A stretch of 64,000 nucleotides of DNA, from positions 2,793,001 to 2,857,000 of the forward strand of contig NZ_VOQR01000001.1 in assembly GCF_007995065.1 (NCBI RefSeq), in the 5' to 3' direction. Position numbers and translations under genes: made by a program. Below are positions 9,655 to 18,215 of the stretch, one piece after another. Each line of letters opens with the position of its first letter. The first letter of the stretch is position 1. Below the pieces are notes generated by a model. The model saw nothing but the letters and a program-made list of their open reading frames with translations. It was not told the origin of the DNA and made no database searches. Source of the stretch: Sphingomonas ginsenosidivorax (GTDB taxonomy: Bacteria; Pseudomonadota; Alphaproteobacteria; Sphingomonadales; Sphingomonadaceae).

Positions 9655-9954
9655 TCAATATTTTTGCTGGCGTTCGTACAGCGACTTGTAGTGCTGGATC
9701 CGCGTCACGCGCAGCCCCGGCATGCCCGAGCGATCGATCGCGCGCTGCCAGCTGGCGAACTCCTCGACCGTCAGGCCGTACCGCGCGCAGACGTCGTCGA
9801 CCGACAACAGCCCGCCGTTCACCGCGGCGACCACTTCGGCCTTGCGGCGCACCACCCACCGCGTCGTGCTCGGCGGCGGCAGGGATTCCAGCGTCAGCTG
9901 CTCGCCCAGGGGGCCGATCACTTTGCCGGGACGAATTTTCTGATTCTCGATCAT
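9655..9954 (-). CDS. sciP: SciP-like CtrA inhibitor (DUF1153)
   Basis: Small helix-turn-helix protein of 99 aa from the DUF1153/SciP family. In Caulobacter SciP binds the cell-cycle regulator CtrA and blocks transcription of CtrA-dependent genes. Here the N-terminus has the family pattern (KVIGPLGEQLTLESLPPPST), followed by RWVVRRKAEVVAAVNGGLL and an HTH region (VDDVCARYGLTVEEFASWQR). I chose the second ATG (MIENQKIRPG) as start. The gene stands alone and is separated from the GlsB-like gene by about 90 bases. Confidence 0.9.
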   Translation of the reverse strand: MIENQKIRPGKVIGPLGEQLTLESLPPPSTTRWVVRRKAEVVAAVNGGLLSVDDVCARYGLTVEEFASWQRAIDRSGMPGLRVTRIQHYKSLYERQQKY

Positions 9955-10057
9955 GTACAACCTCTGATCGGGGCGGGGGGCCCCCTCTCGCTACGCAGGA
10001 TCGGCACATAAGGGCCGGGCTTGAAGATCGCCTGAAACGCGACGGTAAACGGGGTCT

Positions 10058-10285
10058 TCATTCCTCCTTCCACCGGATCAGCATCGCCGCCATCGGCCCG
10101 TTGAACGCGCCATGCAGCGGCGCGAACAATTTGGGATCGGGCTCGCCGCGCGCGAAGCCCGCCTGCACCACCGCCGTGTGGCTCGCCGCTTGTCGCGCGG
10201 CGATACCGACGATCAGCACGGCGAGATCACCCGGAAGCACGGTGAGCTCGACGTCACGATCGAAACGGGGAAAACTCAGGTCCAA
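10058..10285 (-). CDS. Small conserved-looking protein of unknown function
   Basis: A 75-aa reading frame, MDLSFPRFDRDVELTVLPG at the N-terminus and FNGPMAAMLIRWKEE at the C-terminus. Composition is globular and balanced (acidic start, short hydrophobic strand LAVLIVGIAA). I do not recognise the family. It is oriented like sciP, about 100 bases upstream of it. Overlapping frames on the other strand are Arg/Ser-rich and look non-coding, which favours this one. Confidence 0.5.
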   Translation of the reverse strand: MDLSFPRFDRDVELTVLPGDLAVLIVGIAARQAASHTAVVQAGFARGEPDPKLFAPLHGAFNGPMAAMLIRWKEE

Positions 10286-10462
10286 ACGCTCTACTCTCTC
10301 GCTCTAATGTCTTAGCGCCATCCTCGGCAGACCCACCTTGTAGGCCCGAGGGAATGAAAGCCGGGTAAAGCCCGGTGCAAGAGTTCGTGAACCTGTCGCT
10401 TTTTTCCAATTCTTCGTCGCATTTTTGCATCCAACGGGCGCAACGCCTATGTGGTCGGCATC

Positions 10463-11569
10463 ATGGACCAGGTGGATTTTCAACTCGGCGACCCCGTCTC
10501 GTCGCGCCGCATCGTCGTCGCGATGTCGGGCGGCGTCGACAGTTCGGTGGTCGCGGCGCTCGCGGCGGCGACCGGCGCCGAGACGATCGGCGTGACGCTG
10601 CAGCTCTACGACCACGGCGAGGCGGTCGGCCGCGCCGGCTCGTGCTGCGCCGGACGCGACATCCGCGACGCGCGCGCGGTCTGCGACCGGCTGGGCATCG
10701 CGCATTACGTGTTCGACCACGAGACGAGCTTTCGCGAACAGGTCGTCGACCGCTTCGCCGACGAATATCTTGCCGGCCGGACCCCGATCCCCTGCGTCCA
10801 GTGCAACATGGGTCCCAAATTCACCGACCTGCTGAAGCTCGCGCGCGATCTCGGCGCGGATTGCCTCGCGACCGGGCATTACGTGCAGCGACTCGAAGGC
10901 GCGACGGGGGCCGAACTCCACCGCGGCGCAGACCCTGCGCGCGACCAGAGCTATTTCCTGTTCGCGACCACGCAAGCCCAGCTCGACTATCTGCGCTTCC
11001 CGCTCGGCGCGCTGCCGAAGGCGCGGGTGCGCGAGATCGCCGCCGAACTCGGCCTCGGCGTCGCGGCGAAGCCCGACAGCCAGGACATCTGCTTCGTCCC
11101 CGACGGCGACTATGCGGGCCTCGTCAAGAAACTGCGCCCCGACGCCGACACCGCGGGCGACATCGTCGACCTGGGCGGCGCGAAACTCGGCGCGCACAAG
11201 GGGCTGATCCACTTCACCGTCGGCCAGCGCCGCGGACTCGAGATCGGGGGCACGCCCGAACCGCTCTACGTCGTGCGGCTGGAACCCGAGACCAAGCGCG
11301 TCGTGGTCGGCCCCAGGCGCGCGCTGGCGATCGAGGCGGCGCGACTGACCGACCTCAACTGGCTCGGCGGCGAGTTCGACGGGCCGCTGTCCGTCAAGGT
11401 CCGCTCGATGGCGAAGCCGGTCCCGGCGCGGCTGGTCGGCGACCGCGTGGTGTTCGACGCGCCGGAATATGGCGTCGCGCCGGGCCAGGCCGCGGTGCTC
11501 TATGCGGAATCGCGCGTGCTCGGCGGCGGCTGGATCGCCGAGACCGAAGCCGCGATGCTCGCGGCATGA
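10463..11569 (+). CDS. mnmA: tRNA-specific 2-thiouridylase MnmA
   Basis: Cytosolic enzyme, 368 aa, that thiolates U34 of tRNAs for Lys, Glu and Gln using ATP and a relayed persulfide. The PP-loop is MSGGVDSS (residues 21-28). The first catalytic cysteine lies in [11 protein letters not shown] and the second in [13 protein letters not shown]. The ATP-binding ATGHYVQ and the C-terminal beta-barrel are both present. A GTG at 10451 is in frame, but the ATG at 10463 (MDQVDFQ) is the better start. The UvrB/C-motif gene overlaps its stop as ATGA. Confidence 0.95.
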   Translation: MDQVDFQLGDPVSSRRIVVAMSGGVDSSVVAALAAATGAETIGVTLQLYDHGEAVGRAGSCCAGRDIRDARAVCDRLGIAHYVFDHETSFREQVVDRFADEYLAGRTPIPCVQCNMGPKFTDLLKLARDLGADCLATGHYVQRLEGATGAELHRGADPARDQSYFLFATTQAQLDYLRFPLGALPKARVREIAAELGLGVAAKPDSQDICFVPDGDYAGLVKKLRPDADTAGDIVDLGGAKLGAHKGLIHFTVGQRRGLEIGGTPEPLYVVRLEPETKRVVVGPRRALAIEAARLTDLNWLGGEFDGPLSVKVRSMAKPVPARLVGDRVVFDAPEYGVAPGQAAVLYAESRVLGGGWIAETEAAMLAA

Positions 11570-11817
11570 CCGATATCGAGGCCCTGCGCCGCCAGATGGA
11601 AGCCGCCGCCGACGCGCTCGACTTCGAGACGGCGAAGCGGTTGCGCGACCAGATCAGCGTGCTGCGCGGCGGCGGCGAGGTCGCCGACACCGAAGGCCTG
11701 ACGCGGCAACAGCCCGGCGCGATGGGGCTCGGCACCAGCCAGCAACGCGTCGTCCCGCCCGATGGCTGGGTGAAACCGAAGAAGCCCGATCCGATGACCA
11801 AGGGGCGGAAGCGCTAA
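11566..11817 (+). CDS. UvrB/UvrC-motif small protein
   Basis: An 83-aa protein whose N-terminal half matches the UVR helical-hairpin motif ([20 protein letters not shown], then [11 protein letters not shown]), used in UvrB, UvrC and McsA for protein-protein contact. The C-terminal half is basic and proline-rich ([20 protein letters not shown]). The start overlaps the mnmA stop as ATGA, so it is translationally coupled to it. A specific partner or role cannot be read from the sequence. Confidence 0.8.
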   Translation: MTDIEALRRQMEAAADALDFETAKRLRDQISVLRGGGEVADTEGLTRQQPGAMGLGTSQQRVVPPDGWVKPKKPDPMTKGRKR

Positions 11818-11822
11818 TCCGT

Positions 11823-11906
11823 CGTCATCCCGGGCTCGTCCCGGGATCCAGGGTTACCGGGCGCAGCGTTCGTGGCCCTGGATCCCGGGACGAGCCCGGG
11901 ATGACG
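11823..11906. repeat. Type A paired palindrome
   Basis: Near-identical to the copy at 2372: left CGTCATCCCGGGCTCGTCCC, right ending GAGCCCGGGATGACG. It lies between the convergent UVR-motif and PhzF genes. Confidence 0.85.
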
Positions 11907-11911
11907 GGGGG

Positions 11912-12706
11912 TTACGGCAGCAGGAACGTGCCTTCGATCACCGTCACGCACGCGCCGCTCAGGATCACCCGGTCGCCGTCGAGCCTACAGCCCAGCCGCC
12001 CGCCGCGCGCGCTCGCCTGGAACGCGCTGAACTGCGTGCGCCCGAGCGTCTCGGCCCAATAGGGCACCATCACCGCATGCGCCGAGCCCGTCACCGGATC
12101 CTCGGGAATCGCGTAGAAGGGCGTGAACACGCGGCTGACGATATCGGTCGCCCTGCCCTTCGCCGCGACGATCGCGACGATCGGCATCGTGCCCAGCACC
12201 GCCATGTCGGGCGCCAGGTCGCGGACGATCTGCTCGTCGTCGGCGATCACCAGCGCATAGCCCTTGTCGTGCCACAAGGCCGCGACCGGCGCCGCGATCC
12301 CCAGCGCCGCGGCGATCTCGGGCAGCGGTTTCGGCGCTGGCACCCAGGCGGGCAGCGCGAGCGTATAGCCGGTGTCCGCGCGCGCGACCTCCAGCACGCC
12401 TGCCTGCCGCGTCGCGAACCGCACTCGGTCGAGCGCGGTGTCCGACGCCAGCACGAAATGCCCGCTCGCCAGCGTCGCATGGCCGCACAGCGCGACCTCG
12501 GCCGACGGCGTGAACCAGCGCAGCTCGAATTCGACGTCGTCGCGGTCGGAAGCGACCAGGAACGCGGTCTCGCTGATGTTGTTCTCCTGCGCGATCGCCT
12601 GCAGCACCGCGTCGTCGAGCCAGGCCGACAGTGGCATCACCGCGGCCGGATTGCCCGTGAACGGCGCACCCGCGAACGCATCGATCTGCGCGAAGGGAAT
12701 CCTCAT
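11912..12706 (-). CDS. PhzF family isomerase
   Basis: PhzF/diaminopimelate-epimerase-fold protein, 264 aa. The N-terminus MRIPFAQIDAFAGAPFTGNP is typical, as is the catalytic glutamate in AQENNISETAF and the block VALCGHATLASGH. The later EDPVTGSAHAVMVPYWA forms the second half of the pseudo-symmetric fold. Family members isomerise small hydroxylated acids, and most are not involved in phenazine synthesis. No phenazine genes are nearby. The start at 12706 leaves a 10-base gap from the upstream CDF gene; it is the last gene of the pdxH-CDF-phzF operon. Confidence 0.88.
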   Translation of the reverse strand: MRIPFAQIDAFAGAPFTGNPAAVMPLSAWLDDAVLQAIAQENNISETAFLVASDRDDVEFELRWFTPSAEVALCGHATLASGHFVLASDTALDRVRFATRQAGVLEVARADTGYTLALPAWVPAPKPLPEIAAALGIAAPVAALWHDKGYALVIADDEQIVRDLAPDMAVLGTMPIVAIVAAKGRATDIVSRVFTPFYAIPEDPVTGSAHAVMVPYWAETLGRTQFSAFQASARGGRLGCRLDGDRVILSGACVTVIEGTFLLP

Positions 12707-12716
12707 ATCGTCCGTC

Positions 12717-13664
12717 CTAGATGCGCTTGCCGAACCAGTGTGGGGTGACGTCGGCCTCGACCAGCGGGTTGTCGGTGTCGACATGGCCCTCGGGATCGAG
12801 GTGGATCAGCACTTCGACCTTGGGGAACATCGTGCGCAGATTGCGCTCGACACCCTCGACGATGTCGTGCGCGGCGCCGACGGTCAGGTCGCGCGACACC
12901 TCCATGTGGAACTGCGCGAAGTCGTGGCTGCCCGAGCGCCGGGTGCGGAAGTCGTGGATGCCCTTGAGGCCGGGCTGGCGCGCGGCGACGTCGAGGAACT
13001 GCTGGCGCAACTCCTCGGGCCATTCCTTGTCCATCAGCTGGTCGATCGCGTTCGACGACGCCGAGAACGCGCCCCAGGCGAGCCACAGCGCAATGATGAT
13101 GCCGAAGATCGGATCCGCGCCGCTCCACCCCAGATACTGGTCGAGCACCAGCGCGACGATCACCGATCCGTTGAGCAGCACGTCGGACTGGTAATGGACG
13201 TTGTCGGCGAGGATCGCGACCGATCCGGTCTCGCGGATGATGCGCCGCTGATAGGCAAGCAGGAAGATCGTCGCGACGATCGCGATCATCGACACGCCGA
13301 TGCCGAATTCGGCGCCCGTCGTGGGCCCTGGATTGCGGAGCGCGACGATTGCGCGCCATGCGATCGCGCCCGCCGATGCGGTGATCAGCATGACCTGGAA
13401 CAGCGCCGCCAGCGCCTCCGCCTTGCCGTGGCCGAAGCGATGGTCGTGATCCGCCGGCGTCGCGGCGAGCCGCACGCCGTACAAGGTCACGAGGCTGGCG
13501 AGCAGGTCGAGCGCGGTATCGGCGAGCGAGCCGAGCATCGCGACCGAGCCCGTAGACCACGCCGCGAACCCTTTGAGCAGCAGCAGGAAACACGCCATCG
13601 CGACGCTGGCGAGCGCTGCGCGCGTCGCCAGCGGAATGATCCGGCGGCGTTCGTCGTTCGTCAT
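12717..13664 (-). CDS. Cation diffusion facilitator (CDF) transporter
   Basis: Divalent-metal/proton antiporter of the FieF/CzcD superfamily, 315 aa, in the inner membrane. It has six predicted helices. The metal-site motif SLADTALDLLASL (DxxxD) in helix 2 and HDHRFGHGKAEALAAL at the helix 2/3 boundary are present, as is HYQSDVLLNGSV (HxxxD) in helix 5. The C-terminal cytosolic domain carries His-rich metal ligands (FAQFHMEVSRDL, VEVLIHLDPEGH). The start overlaps the pdxH stop. Zn, Fe or Mn are all possible substrates. Confidence 0.92.
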   Translation of the reverse strand: MTNDERRRIIPLATRAALASVAMACFLLLLKGFAAWSTGSVAMLGSLADTALDLLASLVTLYGVRLAATPADHDHRFGHGKAEALAALFQVMLITASAGAIAWRAIVALRNPGPTTGAEFGIGVSMIAIVATIFLLAYQRRIIRETGSVAILADNVHYQSDVLLNGSVIVALVLDQYLGWSGADPIFGIIIALWLAWGAFSASSNAIDQLMDKEWPEELRQQFLDVAARQPGLKGIHDFRTRRSGSHDFAQFHMEVSRDLTVGAAHDIVEGVERNLRTMFPKVEVLIHLDPEGHVDTDNPLVEADVTPHWFGKRI

Positions 13665-14239
13665 GGGTACAGCTGCCCTTCACTCCAACCTTCGCCGTCC
13701 CGCACGAACAGCCGACGTTCGTGCAGCCGGTGCGCGCGGTCCTGCCAGAATTCTATCCGGGCAGGCACGATCCGATATCCACCCCAATGCGGCGGGCGCG
13801 ACACGTCCTTGCCGTCGAACCGCGCGGTCATTTCTGCGAAGCGTGCCTCGAACGTCGCGCGCGCATCGAGCGGCCGCGACTGTTCGGACGCCCAGGCGCC
13901 AAGCTGCGAGTCGCGCCCGCGCGACGCGAAATAGGCGTCGGACTCGGCATCGCTCGCCAGCTCGACCGCGCCTTCGATACGGATCTGCCGGCGCAGCGAC
14001 TTCCAGTGGAAGAGCAGCGACGCATGCGGGTTCGCGGCCAGGTCGCCCGCCTTGCGGCTCTCGCGGTTGGTGTAGATCACGAAGCCGCGCGGATCATGGC
14101 CCTTGAGCAGCACCATCCGCACCGACGGTCGCCCCGCCGCATCCGCGGTCGCCAGCGCCACCGCATTGGGATCATTGGGTTCGCTGGTCTTGGCCTCGGC
14201 GTACCAGGAGTCGAACAGCGCGAAGGGATCGTCTGACAT
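13661..14239 (-). CDS. pdxH: Pyridoxamine 5'-phosphate oxidase PdxH
   Basis: FMN-dependent enzyme, 192 aa, that makes pyridoxal 5'-phosphate from pyridoxine/pyridoxamine 5'-phosphate. Family features are NAVALATADAAGRPSVRMVLLKG, the FMN-binding RGFVIYTNRESRKAGDL, LLFHWKSLRRQIRIEG, and the C-terminal PPHWGGYRIVPARIEFWQ followed by RLHERRLF. First gene of a three-gene operon with overlapping coding ends (ATGA with the CDF gene). Confidence 0.95.
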   Translation of the reverse strand: MSDDPFALFDSWYAEAKTSEPNDPNAVALATADAAGRPSVRMVLLKGHDPRGFVIYTNRESRKAGDLAANPHASLLFHWKSLRRQIRIEGAVELASDAESDAYFASRGRDSQLGAWASEQSRPLDARATFEARFAEMTARFDGKDVSRPPHWGGYRIVPARIEFWQDRAHRLHERRLFVRDGEGWSEGQLYP

Positions 14240-14280
14240 GCCGATCCCATAGCCGACCTTGGCGGTTCGCGAAACCTAAC

Positions 14281-14386
14281 TCCCCTCCCTGGAAGGGAGG
14301 GGTTGGGGGTGGGTCGCTTTCCGGACCAGTGCTCTGCCAGACAACGGGCCAACCCACCCCCAGCCCCTCCCTTCCAGGGAGGGGAG
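14281..14386. repeat. Type G paired palindrome
   Basis: Left TCCCCTCCCTGGAAGGGAGG followed by a G-rich GGTTGGGGGTGGG tract; the right side repeats both in inverted order (CCCACCCCCAGCCCCTCCC, then TTCCAGGGAGGGGA). It lies between the divergent pdxH and ku genes. Confidence 0.85.
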
Positions 14387-14450
14387 CAGAGGCGGCGGAA
14401 CGACTCAGCCCGCCGATGATTGAATCGGTTCCGCAACGAAGGATACCGCT

Positions 14451-15314
14451 TTGGCCGCACGCGCATATTGGCAGGGACAGATTCGGCTCGCGCTGGTCTC
14501 GATCCCCGTCGAGATCTATTCGGCGACCAAGAGCGGCGCGCAGATCAGCTTCAAGCAGATCCACGAGCCGTCGGGCCAGCCGATCCACTACGACAAGGTC
14601 GTTACCGGAGTCGGCCCGGTCGACGCCGACGAGATCATGAAGGGCTACGAGATCTCGAAGGGCGAATATGTCCTGCTCGAACAGGACGAGATCGATGCGG
14701 TGAAGCTCGAATCGAAGAAGACGCTCGAGCTCACCCAGTTCGTCGACGCGAGCGAGATCGACGTGCTCTACTACGAGAAGCCCTATTTCGTCGTCCCCGC
14801 CGACGACCTCGCCGAAGAGGCCTTCATCGTGCTGCGCGAGGCGCTGCGCCGCACCAAGAAGGTGGGCCTGGGCCAGCTGGCGATGCGCGGCCGCGAATAT
14901 GTCGTCAGCCTGAAGCCGTGCGGGCGCGGTATGGTGCTCGAGACGCTGCGCTACGCCGACGAGGTGCACAAGGCGCAGGGCTATTTCCGCGAGATCCCCG
15001 ACGACAAGCCCGACGACGAGCTGCTCGACCTCGCCGAAGCGTTGATCGACAAGCGCACCGCGGCGTTCCACCCGCAGGAATTCCACGACCGCTATGTCGA
15101 CGCGCTGAAGGACCTGATCGAACGCAAGCGCAAGGCGAACGGCAAGAAGATCATCGAGGACAAGGGGGAAGCGCGCTCGGGGTCGAACGTGGTCGATCTG
15201 ATGGCGGCGTTGAAGAAGTCGATGGCGGCGAAGGAGCCGGCCAAGGCAGCGGAGAAGAAGACACCGGCGAAGAAGACGCCCGCTAAGCGCGCCCCGGGGA
15301 AGAAGCGTGCATAA
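14451..15314 (+). CDS. ku: Non-homologous end-joining protein Ku
   Basis: Bacterial Ku, 287 aa. It forms a homodimeric ring on double-strand DNA ends and recruits LigD. The start is TTG (family-typical MAARAYWQGQIRLALVSIPV), with GAAGGA six bases upstream. The core beta-barrel contains GYEISKGEYVLLEQDEIDAV and the family block MRGREYVVSLKPCGRGMVLE. The tail from about residue 245 is a low-complexity Lys/Ala/Pro stretch (AEKKTPAKKTPAKRAPGKK), typical of extended Ku C-termini that contact DNA. It is followed by ligD, separated only by a palindrome. Confidence 0.95.
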   Translation: MAARAYWQGQIRLALVSIPVEIYSATKSGAQISFKQIHEPSGQPIHYDKVVTGVGPVDADEIMKGYEISKGEYVLLEQDEIDAVKLESKKTLELTQFVDASEIDVLYYEKPYFVVPADDLAEEAFIVLREALRRTKKVGLGQLAMRGREYVVSLKPCGRGMVLETLRYADEVHKAQGYFREIPDDKPDDELLDLAEALIDKRTAAFHPQEFHDRYVDALKDLIERKRKANGKKIIEDKGEARSGSNVVDLMAALKKSMAAKEPAKAAEKKTPAKKTPAKRAPGKKRA

Positions 15315-15327
15315 TACACTTCTTCCC

Positions 15328-15431
15328 CCCTCCCGCTCGCGGGAGGGGCCGGGGGTGGGCTCGCGCCATCCGCGTCAGCTCTCGTCGAGAGCGCGAGCCC
15401 ACCCCCTGCCCCCTCCCGCGAGCGGTAGGGG
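15328..15431. repeat. Type G-like paired palindrome between ku and ligD
   Basis: Left CCCCTCCCGCTCGCGGGAGG plus CCGGGGGTGGGCTCGCG; the right side is the inverted counterpart ending CGCGAGCGGTAGGGG. A single base in the right arm (T for G) breaks perfect symmetry. The terminal AGGGGA sits five bases before the ligD GTG, so the repeat supplies its ribosome-binding site. Confidence 0.8.
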
Positions 15432-15437
15432 AATGCA

Positions 15438-18002
15438 GTGACCGTCGATCCCCTCGCCCTCTACAACGCCAAGCGCGACTTCGCGAAGACCGCCGAACCC
15501 GCCGGCACGCTGGCCCCGGGCAACGGCAACAGCTTCATGGTCCAGAAGCACGACGCGACGCGCCTCCACTGGGACTTCCGGCTCGAGATCGACGGCGTCC
15601 TGAAAAGCTGGGCCGTCACCCGCGGCCCCAGTCTCGATCCCGACGAGAAGCGCCTCGCGGTACGCACCGAGGATCACCCGCTGTCCTACGCGACGTTCGA
15701 GGGGACGATCCCCAAGGGCGAATATGGTGGCGGCACAGTGATGCTGTGGGACCGCGGCACCTGGTCGCCGATCAAGCGCAAGTCGGCCAAGGACCTGGAC
15801 AAGGGTCATCTCCACTTCGTCCTCGATGGCGAGCGGATGAAAGGCGAATGGCTCCTCATCCGCTTGAAACCGCGCGCGAAGGAGAAGCGCGAGAACTGGC
15901 TGCTCCGGAAAATCGGCGATGCCGAGGCCGGCGGGACCGACACGCTGGTCGAGGAGGCGCTGACCAGCGTCGCGACCGGGCGGACAATGGTGGAGATCGA
16001 GGAGGGGAAGAAGGCGAAGGCCAAGCGCAAAGCGAAACCAAAACCCTCTTCGTCATCCCAGCGAAGGCTGGGATCTCGCGTGGCAGGCGCGAAACATGAG
16101 CCGCAGGAGACCCCAGCCTTCGCTGGGGTGACGAAGAAGGCGGCGGCGAAGAAGGAGTCGGTGACGAAGGGGGGGACGACGAAGAAGGGCGCGGGCAAGC
16201 TCCCCCCCTTCCAGGAACTCCAGCTCTGCACCCTCGTCGACGCCGTTCCCACCGGCACCGCCTGGCTGCACGAGGTCAAATATGACGGCTACCGCACGCT
16301 CGTGTCGGTCGCGAACGGCACGGCGAAGGTCTTCACCCGCTCGGGCCTCGACTGGACCGACAAGTTCCCCGGGATCGCCGCCGCCGCCGCCAAACTCCCG
16401 GTCAAATCCGCGCTGATCGACGGCGAGATCGTCGCGTTCAAGGATGGTCAGCCCGATTTCTCGACGCTCAAGGACGCGATCTCCACCAACGGCGCGATGA
16501 CGATGTTCGCGTTCGACCTGCTCGCGCTCGACGGCGAGGACCTGACCGGCCTCGCCAACCTCGACCGCAAGGCTCGGCTGGAACCGTTGATCGACGGCAG
16601 CGACGAGGCCTTGCGCTATTCCGACCACGTCATCGGCGCGGGCGAGCAATTGTTCGAGACGATGTGCCGCGAGGGGCTGGAAGGCATCGTCTCCAAACGC
16701 GCCGACGCGCCCTATCTGGGCAAGCGGACCAAGGCGTGGCTCAAGGTCAAATGCATCCGCCGCCAGGAATTCGTGATCGTCGGCTGGCTCCCCTCGGACA
16801 AGACACGCGGGTTCAAGTCGCTGCTGCTCGGCGTCAACGGCCCGGACGGCTATATCTATGCGGGCAAGGTCGGCACCGGGTTCGACCAGGCGCTGATGAC
16901 CGAGCTGCGCGAGAAGCTCGACGCGCTCGCCCGCAAGACCCCGACCGTGGATGCGCCCAAGGCGGCGGTGCGCGGCGCACGCTGGGTCACGCCGAAGCTC
17001 GTCGCCGAGGTCGCCTTCGCGGAAACGACGCCCGACGGCGTGCTCCGCCATTCGAGCTTCATCGGCCTGCGCGAGGACAAGGCGGCGAAGGACGTCGTCG
17101 CCGAGACCCCCGCCCCGCTTCCCGACGCGGCCGCGCCGGAGGTCACCGTCAAGGTCAGCAGCCGCGACCGCGTGATCTTCCCCGAATCCAACGTCACCAA
17201 GGGCGAACTCGCCGACTATTATGCTGCGGTCTCGGGGATCATGCTCCCCTGGACAGGCAACCGCCCGGTCAGCCTCGTCCGCTGCCCCCAAGGCCGCGCC
17301 CGCGCCTGCTTCTTCCAGAAGCACGACGCAGGCAGCTTCGGCGAGCAGGTCCACCAGGTCCCGATCCGCGAGAAGGACGGATCGACCGAGAACTACCTCT
17401 ATGTCGACAGCGCCGACGGGCTGGTCGCGTGCGTGCAGATGGGCACGATCGAATTCCACGGCTGGGGCTCGAAGATCGACGACCTGGAAAAGCCCGACCG
17501 GCTGGTGTTCGACCTCGATCCCGACGAGGGCCTCGATTTCGAGGACACCAAGAAGGCCGCCGAGCATCTGAAGACGCAGCTTGCCGAACTGGGACTCGTC
17601 AGCTTCCCGCTGCTTTCTGGCGGCAAGGGCGTCCACGTCGTCGTCCCGCTGACGCCGGAGGCGGAATGGCCCGCGGTGAAGGATTTCGCCGATCGCTTCG
17701 CGCGCGCGCTCGCGTCCGCCGAGCCCGACCGCTTCGTCGCGGTGATGACCAAGGCCAAGCGGGTCGGCAAGATCTTCATCGATTACCTCCGCAACCAGCG
17801 CGGCAGCACGGCGATCATGCCCTATTCCGCACGCGCCCGCGCCGGCGCGCCGGTCGCGGCACCGGTATCGTGGACCGAACTGCGCGACATCGACACCGCC
17901 GCGAAGTGGAGCGTCCGCGATGCGGCGGAACTGATCGCGCGGGTCGGGTCGCCGGCGCTCAAGGGCTGGGGCATCGCGGATCAGGTGCTGCCGGACCTGT
18001 AA
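15438..18002 (+). CDS. ligD: Multifunctional NHEJ DNA ligase LigD (PE-ligase-polymerase)
   Basis: ATP-dependent NHEJ ligase, 854 aa, with all three activities in Pseudomonas-type order. The 3'-phosphoesterase domain spans about residues 30-190, with H38, H44 and D46 in the HDATRLHWDFRLE motif. The ligase domain spans about 250-540, with adenylated Lys281 in EVKYDGYR; motifs LIDGEIVAF and EGIVSKRAD follow. The primase-polymerase domain spans about 565-850, with metal-binding D692 and D694 in DLDPDEG. GTG start. The linker between the first two domains (about residues 205-232) is encoded by a type C palindromic repeat read in frame, flanked by Lys-rich stretches. Works with the adjacent Ku. Confidence 0.95.
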   Translation: MTVDPLALYNAKRDFAKTAEPAGTLAPGNGNSFMVQKHDATRLHWDFRLEIDGVLKSWAVTRGPSLDPDEKRLAVRTEDHPLSYATFEGTIPKGEYGGGTVMLWDRGTWSPIKRKSAKDLDKGHLHFVLDGERMKGEWLLIRLKPRAKEKRENWLLRKIGDAEAGGTDTLVEEALTSVATGRTMVEIEEGKKAKAKRKAKPKPSSSSQRRLGSRVAGAKHEPQETPAFAGVTKKAAAKKESVTKGGTTKKGAGKLPPFQELQLCTLVDAVPTGTAWLHEVKYDGYRTLVSVANGTAKVFTRSGLDWTDKFPGIAAAAAKLPVKSALIDGEIVAFKDGQPDFSTLKDAISTNGAMTMFAFDLLALDGEDLTGLANLDRKARLEPLIDGSDEALRYSDHVIGAGEQLFETMCREGLEGIVSKRADAPYLGKRTKAWLKVKCIRRQEFVIVGWLPSDKTRGFKSLLLGVNGPDGYIYAGKVGTGFDQALMTELREKLDALARKTPTVDAPKAAVRGARWVTPKLVAEVAFAETTPDGVLRHSSFIGLREDKAAKDVVAETPAPLPDAAAPEVTVKVSSRDRVIFPESNVTKGELADYYAAVSGIMLPWTGNRPVSLVRCPQGRARACFFQKHDAGSFGEQVHQVPIREKDGSTENYLYVDSADGLVACVQMGTIEFHGWGSKIDDLEKPDRLVFDLDPDEGLDFEDTKKAAEHLKTQLAELGLVSFPLLSGGKGVHVVVPLTPEAEWPAVKDFADRFARALASAEPDRFVAVMTKAKRVGKIFIDYLRNQRGSTAIMPYSARARAGAPVAAPVSWTELRDIDTAAKWSVRDAAELIARVGSPALKGWGIADQVLPDL
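16051..16133. repeat. Type C paired palindrome inside ligD
   Basis: An 83-bp element with left arm CGTCATCCCAGCGAAGGCTG and right arm ending CAGCCTTCGCTGGGGTGACG, the same as the intergenic copies at 18036 and 48200. It is translated without a stop as SSSQRRLGSRVAG...FAGVT, in a linker between two ligD domains. Confidence 0.9.
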
Positions 18003-18035
18003 GCCTGAGGGCCTGCGTCACCCCGCCCCTTATTC

Positions 18036-18118
18036 GTCACCCCAGCGAAGGCTGGGGTCTCCCGCGGCTCCTGCCCCGCCCGAGCAACGGGAGATCCCAG
18101 CCTTCGCTGGGATGACGG
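18036..18118. repeat. Type C paired palindrome
   Basis: CGTCACCCCAGCGAAGGCTG at the left and AGCCTTCGCTGGGATGACG at the right, in the gap after ligD. Same family as the copy inside ligD two kilobases upstream. Confidence 0.85.
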
Positions 18119-18215
18119 GAGGATAGCGGGCAACGAACGGACGACGGGAATTATGTTGCACCGCGCCACCGAAAGGTGGACCAAGCCCGACGCGCTTTGG
18201 GGAAGACACGTGACG

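Noticed and set aside
11912..12706. Phenazine biosynthesis implied by the PhzF match
   Set aside because: No other phz genes are present, and most PhzF-family proteins outside phenazine clusters have other or unknown substrates.
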